NCBI GenBank assembly: GCA_001953115.1
Contig: LSSL01002251.1
Span: forward strand, 1-36,263
DNA: 36,263 nt
Direction: 5' to 3'
Origin: Smittium mucronatum
Lineage: Eukaryota; Kickxellomycota; Harpellomycetes; Harpellales; Legeriomycetaceae
Shown one piece after another: positions 21,401 to 34,453 of the stretch. The position numbers and the translations under genes were made by a program. The notes beneath the pieces were generated by a model, which saw only the letters and a list, made by a program, of their open reading frames with translations, was not told where the DNA came from and did not search any database. The stretch's first letter is position 1. Each line of letters opens with the position of its first letter.

Positions 21401-24400
21401 ATTACAAAAACATTCTGAAATTTTTTTTTCCAATTACTGTAAAATTCGGTATATATTCCATATTTAAAATTCTTTTTCTTATTGAGGATTTATATATTTT
21501 GAGGAAATTGTTTAAGGAAATAAATAAAGCTCATTTTTAGATATTATATGGATAAAAAAAAATATAAAAAAATGCATTTAACTTAATAATTTTTAAAAAA
21601 TACAAGTTTCTGTACTCTCCGTCACTTACTCGATTTCATTGGCTATTTTAAAATTCCAAAAAATGATTTAATTGGATTGTTGGTAAAAATATATCATGAG
21701 TTAGCGATATTAAAAAAATAATTGACTAAAAATAAATTGTGGGGATTTTTTTAAAAAGAAAAATACTAAAAATATTATATTAAATTTGTGGATACTAGCA
21801 AAATAAAATTAATAAAAAAATAAAGAAACAATTTGTATATCCTATAGTTTTTTAAAAAAAAAAAATTGAAAATTTTTTATTATAATATTTTTTGTGGAAA
21901 TTAGCGAAATGTGTAGATAAGAAAATACGGATTTAAGCCGATATCTACCGTTATAAATTACATTATATTAAAAAATAATATTAAAATAATTATTAGATTA
22001 AATTTATTTTTGAAACCAGATATTTTTTTATGTTACAACTATAAAATAACATAAAGGTATTATAAAAAGTAGAAATCAGGTTCATTTTGTAAAATTTTCA
22101 TTATTAACATGGAAAATAAAAAAAATTAGTTAATATCCTAAAAAATTATGTTAAAAAAAGTCGAGAAAAAAAATGTATCTTGAAAATTATTTTGCAAGAA
22201 ATGTGGTCATAATAAAAAATAATATCTTAATACAAATTAAAATCTATAGATGATATTGATATAAATTATTTTAAAAATATATATTCATTAAGATAAGGCT
22301 ATATTTGAGCTTTATGATATAGAATTATTATGAAAAAATAATTTAAAAGAAAAATAATACCATATATCTTAAAAAAATTAATCTATAATCGAATTATCTC
22401 AACTTATAATAAACTTTTACAAAAAAAAACAAATAAGGATCATGTTAATTAAATTTTGACTTGTTTTCAGAATAATTTTCAATTAATAAAAAATAAAAAT
22501 TTACAAAAAATCTCCGTTAATATGCATACTCTAACAGATACATGTATACTTTAAATTTTAGAAAGAAAATTTTTGTATTTAATACTAAATGCTAATAAGG
22601 GATAAAAAAAAATGGGTACCAGAGGCCAAAAAATTCTTGAAAAAAGATATTTCAAGTATAAAGCTGCATTATCTGGATATGATTCCTTATATAAAAAAAT
22701 ATAAGTTCTTTACTCGAGCGATTTTGAGAAACAAGAGACTAGGAATATATTATACCTTTCTAAAAAAAAATCTGTTAATTTAAAAAATTATATCGATTTG
22801 ATAAAACAAAAAAAACTACGAATATAATAACTAAAAATTACTTATAGAATGTTTTAAATAATTATATATTGGATATCTTCAGAAATATATAGCACATAAA
22901 ATTTAAAAATTAGAAAAATGTTGTTAATCAATTGTTTTAGTGTTTATTATAAATTCTCGAAAATAGTATAGACATATAAAGTTATTATTTAATATTAAAA
23001 TAATCCGTGAATTTTTGATTATTATAAACGAATACATATTCATCATATACGAAATAAAATAAAGTTAACAAATTCCAATTCTGGAGATATTATAATTAAG
23101 ATTTTTATGGAAAATTCCGTTTATGAAATAAGAAAAATTCTTGTAAGTAAACTAAACTCGTGCATATCTTTTAACCTTATAATTTTAGAAATAAATTATG
23201 TTTTTTTTTTGTAAGTTATTAATTAAATTTAAAATTTAAAGATGTTATATCTCTAATAAAAAATCAAAAATTTACTTTAAATAATTAAAATAGTTTTTTT
23301 TCTAATGGATATTCCTAGTTATATTAAGAAAAGAAGTAAAAATACAAAATAAATAACTCATCTACTATGTTTTAAAAAACTATTTTATCACTAAGGAAGA
23401 TATTAAAAAATATGAAAATAATTAATTTTAAATTTACTTCAAAAAATGCGTGTTTATTAAAACTTGATTTTTTTAGGATTTTAATTGTTTTTACCACAAT
23501 TTAATTTAAATTTTCGCAAAATTATGAATATTTCCACATAATTAAGTGAAGTTCCTCAGATCGAAAAAGCAGCACGTAAAATTATTTAATTATCCATTAT
23601 TTTTGCCAATGAAAAACAAAACTTTTTAACTGAATAAATATTCCCATTTAATTGCTTATTTCTTCGCCCAAAATATTTTATCAAATCATAAGCTGAAAAT
23701 CAAAGTACTTCAAAACCTCTAATCGATTTGATTTATTAAAAATGCACTGTTTTAAAATAATTGTAACGTACGAAAAAATGTTAATCAATAAATGGTTCAT
23801 AATTGATTTTTGCACAAAAATACTGAGTGCCTGAAATTTTTTATTCGTTAATTTTTTAGTCTGGACAATGTTGCTACGAGTTGATGAAAATTGCATAGTT
23901 TTGTGGAATTTTAATTGAGTGCGCGCAATATTAATTTTTTTCCATTTTTTTTTATCGTGTGAGATTTATTTTAAATCCCTTTTTTACATATGGATTGCTA
24001 ATATTTTTATAAATAATTAAAAATCGTTTTGCTACTCCGTTTTAAATAAAACTAAATTTTTTAATCCATATTTTAGTAATATAGAATTTTAAGGATACAT
24101 TTTATTTTGCTAGAAAAAAAACAAATATTTTGAAATATGAAAAAATCCGAGACATATAATTATAATTTATCATTTTTTCAAAAGATTTTAAAGTTATTAT
24201 TATTATTTTTTTTTGAATATAATTTTTCCCCAAAAGAGAATAAAATAAAATAAATTCATCATAATGTTAATCTTTTTTTAAAATATAGGAGTCTATTAAG
24301 TCTTGAAAATTTAAAAATAACTTTAATATGAATAAAAACCATAAAAAAAATTACAATATAATAAATAAATAAAAAATTCGAATTTTTCTTTCCAATTTGA

Positions 24401-26550
24401 AAAGTCATCCCTTGAATTTTAATAATATATCCCAAGTAAAATATTTACAGTTTGAAATAAAAAAAAAAGATAAAAAAGTCATCTTAATAATTATTATTTT
24501 AAAAGAAAATTATTTAGTTAATTGATATTATTAATCAATATTTCAATTGTAAATAAAATTTTTATGTAAAGGAATATTCTCAAATTAAATATCGCCTTTT
24601 TTCTTCAAGTTTTTTTTCTGAAAAATTATTTCTAAAAATGTGAAAATTAAAGAAATAAATTCATTATTAAACCCAAATAAATTATGTACCAGCCCCAAAT
24701 AAATTGATTTTTCTCAGTTAAAATGATAGGTAAAAATTTATTAATAGCTTTCCAATATCCCCATGATTTATTATACACCTACACCTCCTTTAAAAAAATA
24801 AATCCATTGCGATAGAAAAATGATTAATATAATAGGGAAGTTGCGATATTAAAAAAAATAAAAAAAATAATTCGCATAAATAAGAGTTTTAATACCATAG
24901 AATCATTTCAAACCTCTATTAATAAAAAAATATTTGATTTGCATTTTTTAATTTAACAATTTTATTTATTGGCACAAAAATCAATTTTTGTAAAATATTT
25001 TCTGTGTCATTTAATCATCAATTTTTTTTTGTTAAAGAAAAACTAGTTAGAGTTTTAGAACCTTTTTTAATAACATGAACCAAGTAATATATGTTGAAGT
25101 TTCTGGTTTATCATTACCATTCTTCGGGTTTTTAAGTGATATACTTTGAGGGTTCATCATGAATTGAAATGTGTGTCCAAAAATAGCTGGGATAAGATGT
25201 TATTAATATGGATTTTAAAAATCATTTTTTTTATATGATTTTTTTTATGGTTTTATTTTTTATGGTTTTATTTTTTATTTTGTTGATAAAATAGAACAGA
25301 AGAAAAAAGCTAAAGAATTTAAATGTATAAATTTTAACGAAAATTTTCAAAAAAAGTAATAATCTGTATAGAACTATCGTATATCAATGATGGCTATTTT
25401 TAGTTAAGCTTTTTACACACTCAAGTATCAAATTTTCTTGCATAGATGTTGTCTTATTTACAAAAATTCATGCTTCTCCTTGATTCATGTAAAACTGCTC
25501 TGTTTAAACACAGTCCTTAGTATGCGTTACAAATTTCATAGTTAAAAGTCTTGAAAATGACGTTTTATATATTTGTTATTATTATTAGTATTATTTTTCT
25601 TTTATACATGCGATTACGTGCACAATTATTTTTTTGCGTGTCAATAGTGACTCATTTTTAACAATAAATTTATCTGTTTAATTTCTCGGTTATTAGCGTA
25701 TAAGGGTAATAAAATAGTAGCACGACACTAACGGATCTTTGAATTATATGTAACCCAGTTTACTTTTTATCTTTATATTTTATTACCGGAGATATAAAAT
25801 ATCCAGAAATTTTCAGATAACTAAGACTCGGATCAGTATGACATTAATTTATCCGAGTCTGATTAGATGGAATCAGATGCGACATCTGAACTTCCACATA
25901 TATATTGTATTAGAATATATATTAAATTATTTCCATTGTTAAATATATAAGTACGAGTATTTTTTTAGAGGTCTGAATATTTATAACGTGTACTAAATCC
26001 GAGAAAAACACTAATACAATTTAATTTAATATATGATTTTATTGAATAATATATTTTTTTCGTTAAAACGTTTTTTTTTGCAAAGAATTTTTCCTTTAAA
26101 ATAAAAATTGAGCTTATACGTATATTTTGGGTGAAAATGATTATCATATACATGAATTATGAAAAAATAAATATGTGATATGAATTTATTTGCGAGTTTT
26201 TTTTCTATTTCGCTATTTTTGGATCTTTTTCACTAATATTTTTAGCAAGAGAATGCAGCCAAAGAAAATTATTACACGAACTTAATGCTATCTTTAGTTA
26301 CCCAAAAGTTACTAAAAAATTGGTTTTTTTCATTAGGGGAGATTATTTTATTTTTTTAGAGCTTGATATTGTTTTTCCTTGACTGAAAATAATTTTAATA
26401 TTTTCAACTGCGTTTTTTTTTAATTTTGAATAAATCTCAAGTTTTGAAGAGCCTGTAAATTATTTTACCTGATGATTTTTAAAGTGTATCTTTAAATAAA
26501 GAATCGAGAACATAGATGTAGATTACGCTTATCTAAATTTTTATTGCTAT
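18488..26550. other. AT-rich gene desert, middle part
   Basis: I see no supportable gene in these 8 kb. The longest frames (22589-22783 plus, 23681-23896 minus, 25965-26153 minus) consist of Lys/Ile/Phe/Leu/Asn-rich sequence expected from AT-rich DNA. A block shared by 19242-19262 and 24041-24062 (TTTTAAATAAAACTAAATTT) is probably a minor dispersed repeat or chance. The only more GC-rich island is 25680-25900, described separately. Confidence 0.6.
25824..25889. repeat. Three overlapping hairpins
   Basis: Hairpin A pairs AGACTCGGAT (25824-25833) with ATCCGAGTCT (25851-25860). Hairpin B pairs TCTGATT (25858-25864) with AATCAGA (25871-25877). Hairpin C pairs TCAGATG (25873-25879) with CATCTGA (25883-25889). 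Each shares bases with the next, so A and B, and B and C, exclude each other. They lie in a small GC-richer island. Function is unknown, and they match no RNA family I recognise. Confidence 0.7.
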
Positions 26551-26644
26551 TTATTGATTATTGATTATTGATTATTGATTATTGATTATTGATTATTGAT
26601 TATTGATTATTGATTATTGATTATTGATTATTGATTATTGATTA
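26551..26644. repeat. Heptanucleotide array (TTATTGA) x13
   Basis: Thirteen perfect copies of TTATTGA plus a partial unit (TTA). This is the second 7-bp array of the desert, with a different unit from the one at 16421. Confidence 0.97.
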
Positions 26645-27400
26645 CAAAAAATACTGTGGTTGAGTTATTTGATATTGAATAAAAGTGTGATTATTTCCTC
26701 ATTAAATTCAATAATGTTATTTTTTACCAATTTTAATATAATTACAAAATTTTTATGGAATTTAGATTTAAATTTAAATATAACCATCGATCTAACATAA
26801 AATGATTATTATAAAGCAAGTTTTTTGAATCTTGGGCTCTAATTTCGATTTTGAAATTAGTATAAAACCACTTATTTAATTGGAAAAAAATTACTCAAAA
26901 CTCCTTTATTTGTTAGAACTTGGAAGTTTTTTAATAATTTGATATGATAATTTAGATAATAGAAAAAACAATCGATTTATCGATCAACACAATTAAATGT
27001 TGGTTATAGTTTGATGGAAATGCTTGGAATTTTCACATTTAACTTTTTTCTGGTAGTAAAAATATGCCGCACTCATAATAATAAATTCTATAATTTTTTA
27101 TTCTATAGTTGGAGCAACTCAGTATATTATAAGCGTATACGATAAATAGATTATTTGTATTGAACGAGGAGTTGGAGTTGTTTTTGTGCTTCAACTCTTG
27201 AAAAAATCAAAAGGTTAAAATATGTTGAAATATAGCCAATGACACCCAATCATCGGAAATAACTACACAAAATATTATATAAAAAAGTATATTTCATGTA
27301 ATAATAGGGATGTTTACCTAAATATGTTTGACTGTTAATAGAATTGAATATTAATGATAACAGTAATACTAGTAATAATACGAGAATATTAACCAATAAA
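26645..27400. other. AT-rich intergenic stretch
   Basis: I see no gene, RNA or mobile-element signature here. Base composition becomes less extreme toward the right end. Confidence 0.6.
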
Positions 27401-27401
27401 A

Positions 27402-28690
27402 TCACATCATTGGTTTCTCTGATCCAGGTCTGTGGCTGGTAATGGTGCTTGAAATTCGCAGCCAATAATCCCCTTCATTTATTTTCCCAATCGGTTTCTT
27501 GTTCATACCCAACAATCTTTTCCAGAGCCCAAGTATTTTCCGAATATAATCTACGTTATTTGGAGAAAAATCCGAATGGGCCTTGGTTTTGATTTCTGAC
27601 AGAAAGTACGAGTATTTTAGCAATCAATACCATAATTACTTTGATCTTTTAAGGAGGTATAATAACCTTTATCGGGAAATATCGCTTCAACTTTTAAGAG
27701 CACGTCTTTGACTTATAGCAAATAGAATTAGTAGGATCTTATTACAATTATGCTAGGAAAGAAAAGGAGAATAGTAGATGTATTTTCAAACAATTTGACT
27801 TTTTTTAGCATATCTATGACTAATTTGTAATTCTGAAATGCCTTATTAGGGGTATTGAGGATAACAAATTCTTGGCAAAAACAAAGCCGGGCTACAGTTC
27901 AATGTATACTTTTCGAGATCAATCTCATATGCCAAGTCAATTCGTATCGTATGTGGATGATTTGTAGATTAACTCAATCCTGAAAGTGCTAATTTAATCA
28001 AAGCACCTTCAAAGGAATCAATTTTGCTAGTTTTCCAGACGCGTTGATAGCTCAACAGTTTGGGGGTTCGGTTGGATGGCTAAAATAAATCTATTGTTGA
28101 GATTGGTGGATATCACAATAACATTTCGTAAAAAAAGGGCACATTGAATATTCAATCAACCCAAAACGGCGAGACCTTTCCTTATTTTCGATTAGATCCG
28201 AACAATGCGCCTCGCTTCGCAGCAGTGAGCTCTACTGATCCAATTAGCTCACACTACACAAGCTACATAAAAATGGCGTTTCACCTTCAGCCAATATTTA
28301 CTCATTATTTTATAATACTCACCTTTGATTTGCTTTATTTTATTTTCCTCATAATGTAAATGGGAGATTTGGCAAATAGGAGCTCAATAATATTCTTCCG
28401 CCATGAAGGAGTTGACATATCCCATGAAAGTTATCCTTGGCTCTCACTTAAAGCAATAGTCAGCTTTCACTAAATTATTATTGGATAGAAATCTAGATAA
28501 ATAGACCAAGTCTGTATGAAATCTTTATTTGTTGAGAAACAGCGCATTTGTGGAGAAATGTCGCTCATTGGTAAAAAATTATCGTAGAGGGTGTTTATAT
28601 GAGAGAAAGCAGCTGAATTGTCTAAATCAAACATAAGATTCATGAAATCTAATAGGCCAAAAACGATCGTGAAGCAATTTATAGGCAAAG
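27402..28690 (-). pseudogene. Possible decayed coding region, unrecognised
   Basis: Compared with the desert, this stretch has a clearly higher GC content and sequence of coding character on the minus strand, but it is broken by stops. From 27623 downward one frame is open for 73 codons with SEIKTKAHSDFSPNNVDYI, KILGLWKRLLGMNKKPIG and KINEGDYWLRISSTITS. Further upstream come LAYEIDLEKYTLNCSPALF and, at 28688-28470, DFMNLMFDLDNSAAF. These are not one continuous frame. I do not recognise a family. It could be a decayed gene or transposon, or exons of a gene with short introns, or promoter DNA of the myosin gene read as protein by chance. Confidence 0.3.
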
Positions 28691-28847
28691 AAGCTCATTT
28701 ATTACATAACCATCAAATAGGATTGTTATGACTCTTTTGGGTGCCACTTTTTTAAACTTTTGAGTGACTTTAAAAAGTTGATATAAACTCGTCTAGATAG
28801 AACTTAAGCTACAATATTACCAAAAAGCTTTAAAAAACATCAAAGAA

Positions 28848-31800
28848 ATGGTATGTTTTCTTATTATCCCATCCGCTGAGACCCTTAACCTCTAGCACAG
28901 TTCTAATTTTTTTTATTTCTAAATAGGCCAAATCCAAGCCTGCCAAAGCCCAATGGACCGATGGTGCCTCCAGGAGGAAACAGGCTGGTGTCTCCGACAT
29001 GACACTGCTTTCTAAAATAACAAACGACGAAATTAGTGAAAATTTAAAAAAAAGATTCCAAAACGCTGAAATCTATACTTATATTGGAAATGTCCTTATT
29101 TCCGTAAATCCATTCAGAGACTTGGGTATTTATACCAAAGAGACAATCAGTTCATATCAAGGAAAGAATAAACTGGAGCTTCCACCTCATGTTTTCGCCA
29201 TCGCAGAAGGCTCCTACAAAAACATGATTTCGTATAGGGAAAACCAATGTGTCATCATTACTGGTGAATCAGGTGCTGGAAAAACTGAAGCTGCCAAACG
29301 TATTCTTGAATATATTGCTGCTGTCAGTGGTGAATCCACTTCTTCTATCCAAAAAGTCAAAGAAATGGTCCTAGCAACTAACCCTCTATTAGAAAGTTTT
29401 GGAAATGCAAAAACTCTTAGAAACAATAATTCAAGTAGATTCGGAAAGTATCTTGAAGTGCAATTCAATGCTTCCGGCGAGCCTATGGGCGCTAAAATAA
29501 CAAACTACCTTCTTGAGAAAAGTCGCGTTGTTTCTCAGATCAAGAATGAGCGAAATTTTCATATATTTTATCAAATCACTAAATCCGCCTCCCCAAAATT
29601 CAGAGAAGTATTCGGAATATCCAAACCCACTGATTACAAATATATCAGTGCTGCTGGTTGTATTGACGTTCAGAACATTAACGATTCAGATGATTATTCT
29701 GAAGTCCTGGCTGCTATGCAAACCATAGGTTTAAATAGCCAAGAACAAGAGAACCTGCACCGAATGCTCGCTGCTATTCTCTGGATAGGAAACGTTGAAT
29801 TTATCGAAAATGAAAACTCCGAGTCACAAGTGTCTAATCCACAGGTTGTTGAATTCTTGGCTTACCTTTTGCAAACCCAACCCGATTTCGTTGCTGCCGC
29901 TTTTGAAACTCGAACAATTGAAACTAATCATGGAGGTCGAAGAGGCTCTGTCTATAAAGTTCCTCTCAATCAAACTCAAGCTATTGCTGCTCGTGACGCT
30001 CTCTCCATGGCCATATATACCCGCATGTTTGATTGGATAGTTGCTCGTATAAACCATTCTCTCGAAGCTAAAGCTAATCTCGTAAATTCTATAGGTGTAC
30101 TTGACATTTACGGTTTTGAAATCTTTGAGCACAACAGTTTCGAACAGCTGTGTATCAATTACGTCAACGAAAAACTGCAACAAATATTTATTGAGTTGAC
30201 TCTAAAAACTGAACAGGAGGAATACGTCCGTGAGAAAATCCAATGGACCCCCATTGAGTACTTTAATAATAAAGTTGTATGTGACTTAATTGAAAGCAAA
30301 CGTCCTCCTGGAATCTTTGCTGCCATGAATGATGCTGTTGCCACGGCTCATGCAAATTCTTCCGCTGCTGATAATTCACTCAAGCAAAGATTGAATTCTG
30401 TAAACTCAAGCTACTTTGAACTCCGAGATGCAACTTTTACCATTAAGCATTATGCTGGTAATGTCAATTACGAAATTTCTGGAATGACTGATAAAAATAA
30501 GGATCAACTCTTTAGAGACCACCTTGACTTATGCACAAATTCTGGAAACGATTTCCTTGTGGGTTTATTCTCAGATTCTGCTGAATCTGACAGCAAAAAA
30601 AGACCTCCAACTGCAAGTGATAGAATTAAACTCAGCGCCAATGAACTGGTTACAAAATTAAGTAGTTCACAGCCAAGTTATATACGTACAATCAAACCAA
30701 ACGAAAATAAAAGCCCCACTGAGTATGACGATAGAAGAGTTCTCCATCAAGTTAAATATTTGGGTCTTTGTGAAAATATCAGAGTTAGAAGAGCTGGATT
30801 CGCCTATAGGCAGACCTTTGACAAATTTGTCGAGCGTTTTTATCTCTTGTCCAGCGCAACCTCCTATGCCGGTGAATATACATGGCGTGGTGACTCTCTA
30901 TCAGCATGTACTCAGATTCTTAAAGATACAAATATTGACAAATCTGAATGGCAACTTGGTGTCACTAAGATATTCATCAGATCTCCTGAAACCCTCTTTG
31001 CTTTAGAAAATATGCGTGAAAAGTATTGGTACAATATGGCTGTTAGAATTCAAAGAGCATGGCGTAGATACATGGCGTACAAGAACGAATGCGCCCGAAA
31101 ACTCCAAAATGCCTACCGTCGTAATAAAAACAACGTCAGATATATTCAGGTCCGTGACTATGGTCATCGCATACTGGACGGCCGTAAGGAAAGACGCAGA
31201 TACAGTTTAATCAGTTCAAGAACTTATTTTGGCGACTACCTTGGGGTCAACAATTCATCCTCAGGCACTGGGGCTATCACCCGTACCACATTGGGTATTT
31301 CTCCCAACAACAAGGCAATTTTCTCTTCAGAAATTGATTTTTTGGTAGCGAGACAATTACGATCTTCTAAGCCTGATAATCGCATACTAGTATTGACAGA
31401 TCAATATATCTACATTGTCTCTCAGCTTGTCGATCGTGGTCTTTACAGACAACAGCTTGATCAAAAAGTAGCTGTGGTTAGCATATCTAAAATTGGAATT
31501 TCTCCATTCCAAGATGGGTGGATTGTAATATTAATTGATAGAAATCCTAGCTTTGTTTTAAGGTGCGATTTCAAAACTGAACTTATTACACATCTTCTAA
31601 TTTTGACTAACGGTAGAATACCTGTTGATGTTTCCTCATCTATTGACTACTACAACAAGAAGCAGAAACTGTGCAAACTAAAATTCGAAAAAAATGAGGC
31701 ATATAAGATTGAAATGTATAAAAGTAAATCAGTTTTAGTTGCTACTGGTATGCCTGCTAACAGTCTTTCTAATCCACCAGCCAAAAAACCTGTGAATTAC

Positions 31801-32958
31801 AGCATGTCTCAAACTGTTTCTAAGGTAACAGCAAATCGCAACCCCCCTAGAAAGCAACCCCCCACATCAAACCCCAATTCTTATCCTAATGCCGTCCCTA
31901 GTTCTAGACCCACTGCAACCAATAACCAGAACCAAGCGTCAATTCAAATGCCAAACCATCAAAATTATACTAGTCAAAACAACACTCCTTATAACAATGC
32001 ACAAGCAAACAATTCTTCAGCTTCAGGTACAGCAGCCCCTACTCAAATGCGCATGCCCGATATTTCATCCTACACGAGTCCTAAGCAAGACTTTTCCAGT
32101 AACCAAAATAGCCAGCCCCAAAGAAGGGAATCCGCTTATAACCCACAGACTCCTTCTAACCAAACTCAAGGTAACTCATTCAATAACAGGCAGCAACAAA
32201 TAGCATCGCAATTCTCCAATAATCAGCCACCACAAGCTTCAAGACCACAACAAAATGCAGCTAAAAATCAATTTCAGAAACCAAAACTCCCTGCTGCACC
32301 ACCCCCACCACCTCCTGTTTCTGCCAGCCCATTCCACAAGTCACTCTACGATTATTCGCCTCAAAATAAGGGTGAAATGTCATTAGTTAGTGGACAATCG
32401 TACGAAATTAAAGAAAAGAATCCCAACGGCTGGTGGTTTGCCATTAATTCTTCTGGAGAATCAGGTTGGATCCCGTCGAATTATCTAGACCCAAAGCCAA
32501 TTAAACAACAACCCTCATTGCCAAAGGCTCCGCCTCAGCAGCAATTCGGCGCTTCCAAACCCAACCCCATGAACAACCAGACAAACAATTTTAAAAAGCC
32601 ACACGATTATCTGGCTGAACAAAAGCCCTCAGACGATGGATTCCTTTCATTAAATATGAATAGTAGAACTAGTGGTCCTGCAAATGATAGTATGGCAAAA
32701 CTTGCAGCTGCCCTTGCAGAATGGCCATCAAATTTATCTGAATCGAGCCAAAGTTCAAACAAAAATCCAAGCAGATTTTCCGGCACTACATCATCCTATG
32801 GAGCTTCTAGTACGCTATCCGGATCAGGTGGGGCAGCAACAACAAATGGATCCAGATTCGACAGGTACAATAACCAGCCTTCAAACAATAGACCTCCTGG
32901 TTCCAAACCAGTTGGAGGTCATAACGACGATTCTGATGAAGAAGAGGCATGGAATTAG
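28848..32958 (+). CDS. Class I myosin (fungal Myo3/Myo5/MyoA type), join 28848-28850 and 28927-32958
   Basis: This is an actin motor for endocytic patches at the plasma membrane; the spliced product has 1344 residues. In order: motor domain with P-loop GESGAGKT (114-121), switch I NNNSSRFGK (about 167-175), TEDS-site Ser342 in GGRRGSVYKVPLN and switch II DIYGFE (394-399). IQ motifs AVRIQRAWRRY (about 706) and RKLQNAYRR follow, then a lipid-binding TH1 domain (about 757-945). After that come a Pro/Asn/Gln-rich TH2 region, a PPPPPPP stretch (about 1126-1132), SH3 (about 1137-1188, ALYDY-like SLYDYSP, GWWFA, GWIPSNYL) and the acidic end DDSDEEEAWN (Arp2/3 binding). The RRGS site suits PAK/Ste20-type phosphorylation. 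Exon 1 is only the ATG; exon 2 opens with AKSKPAKAQWTDGASRRKQA, typical of fungal myosin-I N termini, so a start at 28999 would be too short. The gene is intact. Confidence 0.97.
28851..28926 (+). other. Intron of the myosin gene, directly after the start codon
   Basis: The 76-nt intron runs from GTATGT (28851) to TAG (28924-28926). Candidate branch sites are TTCTAAT (28901-28907) and CTTAAC (28884-28889). The acceptor TAG would be an in-frame stop if unspliced. The conserved N-terminal residues begin at the first codon after it. Upstream of the ATG the same frame meets TAG at 28794-28796 with no other ATG, which fixes the start. Confidence 0.85.
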
Positions 32959-33176
32959 TTGAAAATCAAAATAATAACAGTGACATCTCAACTCTTTGGA
33001 TTATTTTTACAGTATCTAGACTTTTTAGCTTCTCCATACATTCATTTTTTGAGAGGGGTTTTATATGACAATCTTTATATTTTTACGTACATTTGATGAG
33101 TCAATTTTATTAAAAATTAAATTTGTTGTTTATATAACCATTTGAGCGAACTTGTTTTTTGTCATTTAAAGCTTTA

Positions 33177-33182
33177 AATAAA
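33177..33182 (+). terminator. Polyadenylation signal of the myosin gene (AATAAA)
   Basis: AATAAA lies about 220 bp after the myosin stop codon, with a second one at about 33197. Such motifs are common in AT-rich DNA, so the assignment rests on position. Confidence 0.4.
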
Positions 33183-33199
33183 ATTGAAAGTTTTGAAAT

Positions 33200-34440
33200 A
33201 AAAAAATAATATTCATACGTGTTCCATCAAAGGTAAGACCGCTTTTATCCCATAGAATTGATACATAATTAAAGAATTATAAATGAATATACAAAGAATA
33301 GACTATCAAGCTTCTTTAGATAAGATAAAGTAATTTTCAACATTCGCAGAATGCACTATTTTTTTTTAGTTAAAAAAATGGAGACACGATGTAACATATA
33401 AGTTCGATAAGTACTTAATTGGGGTGAAGAATAAGCAGGCTCTTGCTTAGTCAGAGTTTATAACTTTTCTTTCAAAAAAAATTTCTTTAACACCTAGAGA
33501 ATAAGATGCTCCACAAAAATAATGTATATATTAGTTATTAAACTAATTCAAAAGGTCTTTATTTTTTTAGAATTATCAGATCGGAAGGAATAAGGTACAG
33601 TATTTAGGTACAAAATAAATTTAAAAAGTAGTTTAGAAAGCATTGAAAAAAAAGGGAGTTGGGGATAGATGAAGAGATATGATTGGGGATGGATGATGGA
33701 TGATGGGAGATGGGAGAAAAACCAAAAGATTTGATGCGGGAAACGCTATTTAATGTAACAAAGATCGGTAATCTGTTCGCTTTCCTTACCCCCTCCCCCC
33801 TTTTTTAATTTTTTAATTTTTGAAAGGTCACTCTTTTATTTAATCTTGTTAATCTTGGCAATGAACCCAAAGCTATTTCCAAACTAGGTTAATCTAAACG
33901 ATTTTCACTCTAGCACAAAAATCGAAAAAAAAGATCCATTGATTAAAACCTGTCTTTTACAAAAGCCGTTGGTTTAAATTCAGAATGTGCTCTATTAAGT
34001 GGATATTCCTATAACGTGTAGATAGGCACAAATTTAAAGGCTCCAGAAAAGGAAATTGGCAGAGGAAGATGAAAGTCCCTAAAAAACCAAATGGTGCAAC
34101 TTTTACTGATTCTAGAGATTACAAGCATTAAAAGGAAAATGTTCACATAAAAGAAATGATGCCATTTTCGATCTACTCCCAATAGAGACTGTTGGATAAG
34201 AGTGGCTGGCATCTTTAATTGAAAAAGTACACATAGCGAGTAGTTTTAAAGTATTTGGATAAAAATTAAAGGCAAATTGTATCCGAGTAAAAAACTTCAA
34301 ATTATCAGCTTAAAAGATTGGAGAGGTGGGGGAGACGGGAAGATGGAAGTACAGCAATATGCGCATGTGAATTCGGTCCCCCAGTTTAAATAGGGACAAA
34401 CACTTGTAAAGAGTTACGGGTGTTTCGCAGTTTTATTGGT
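33200..34440. other. Intergenic region between myosin and epoxide hydrolase
   Basis: I see no gene here. It contains a purine-rich GATGG-type imperfect repeat (about 33684-33716) and a C-rich patch (about 33789-33800). The overlapping minus frames at 34009-34300 look like chance. Confidence 0.6.
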
Positions 34441-34453
34441 TATTAAACGTTTT

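Noticed and set aside
22589..22783. 64-codon Lys/Leu-rich frame in the desert
   Set aside because: The length and composition are as expected by chance in AT-rich DNA, with no motif.
27945..27965. SYVDDL-like reverse transcriptase motif on the plus strand
   Set aside because: A stop codon follows immediately and no other RT block is found nearby in any frame, so this is likely chance.
28035..28085. tRNA-like boxes (TGATAGCTCAAC and GGTTCGGTTGG)
   Set aside because: The spacing between the boxes is too short for a tRNA, and no acceptor or anticodon stem can be formed.
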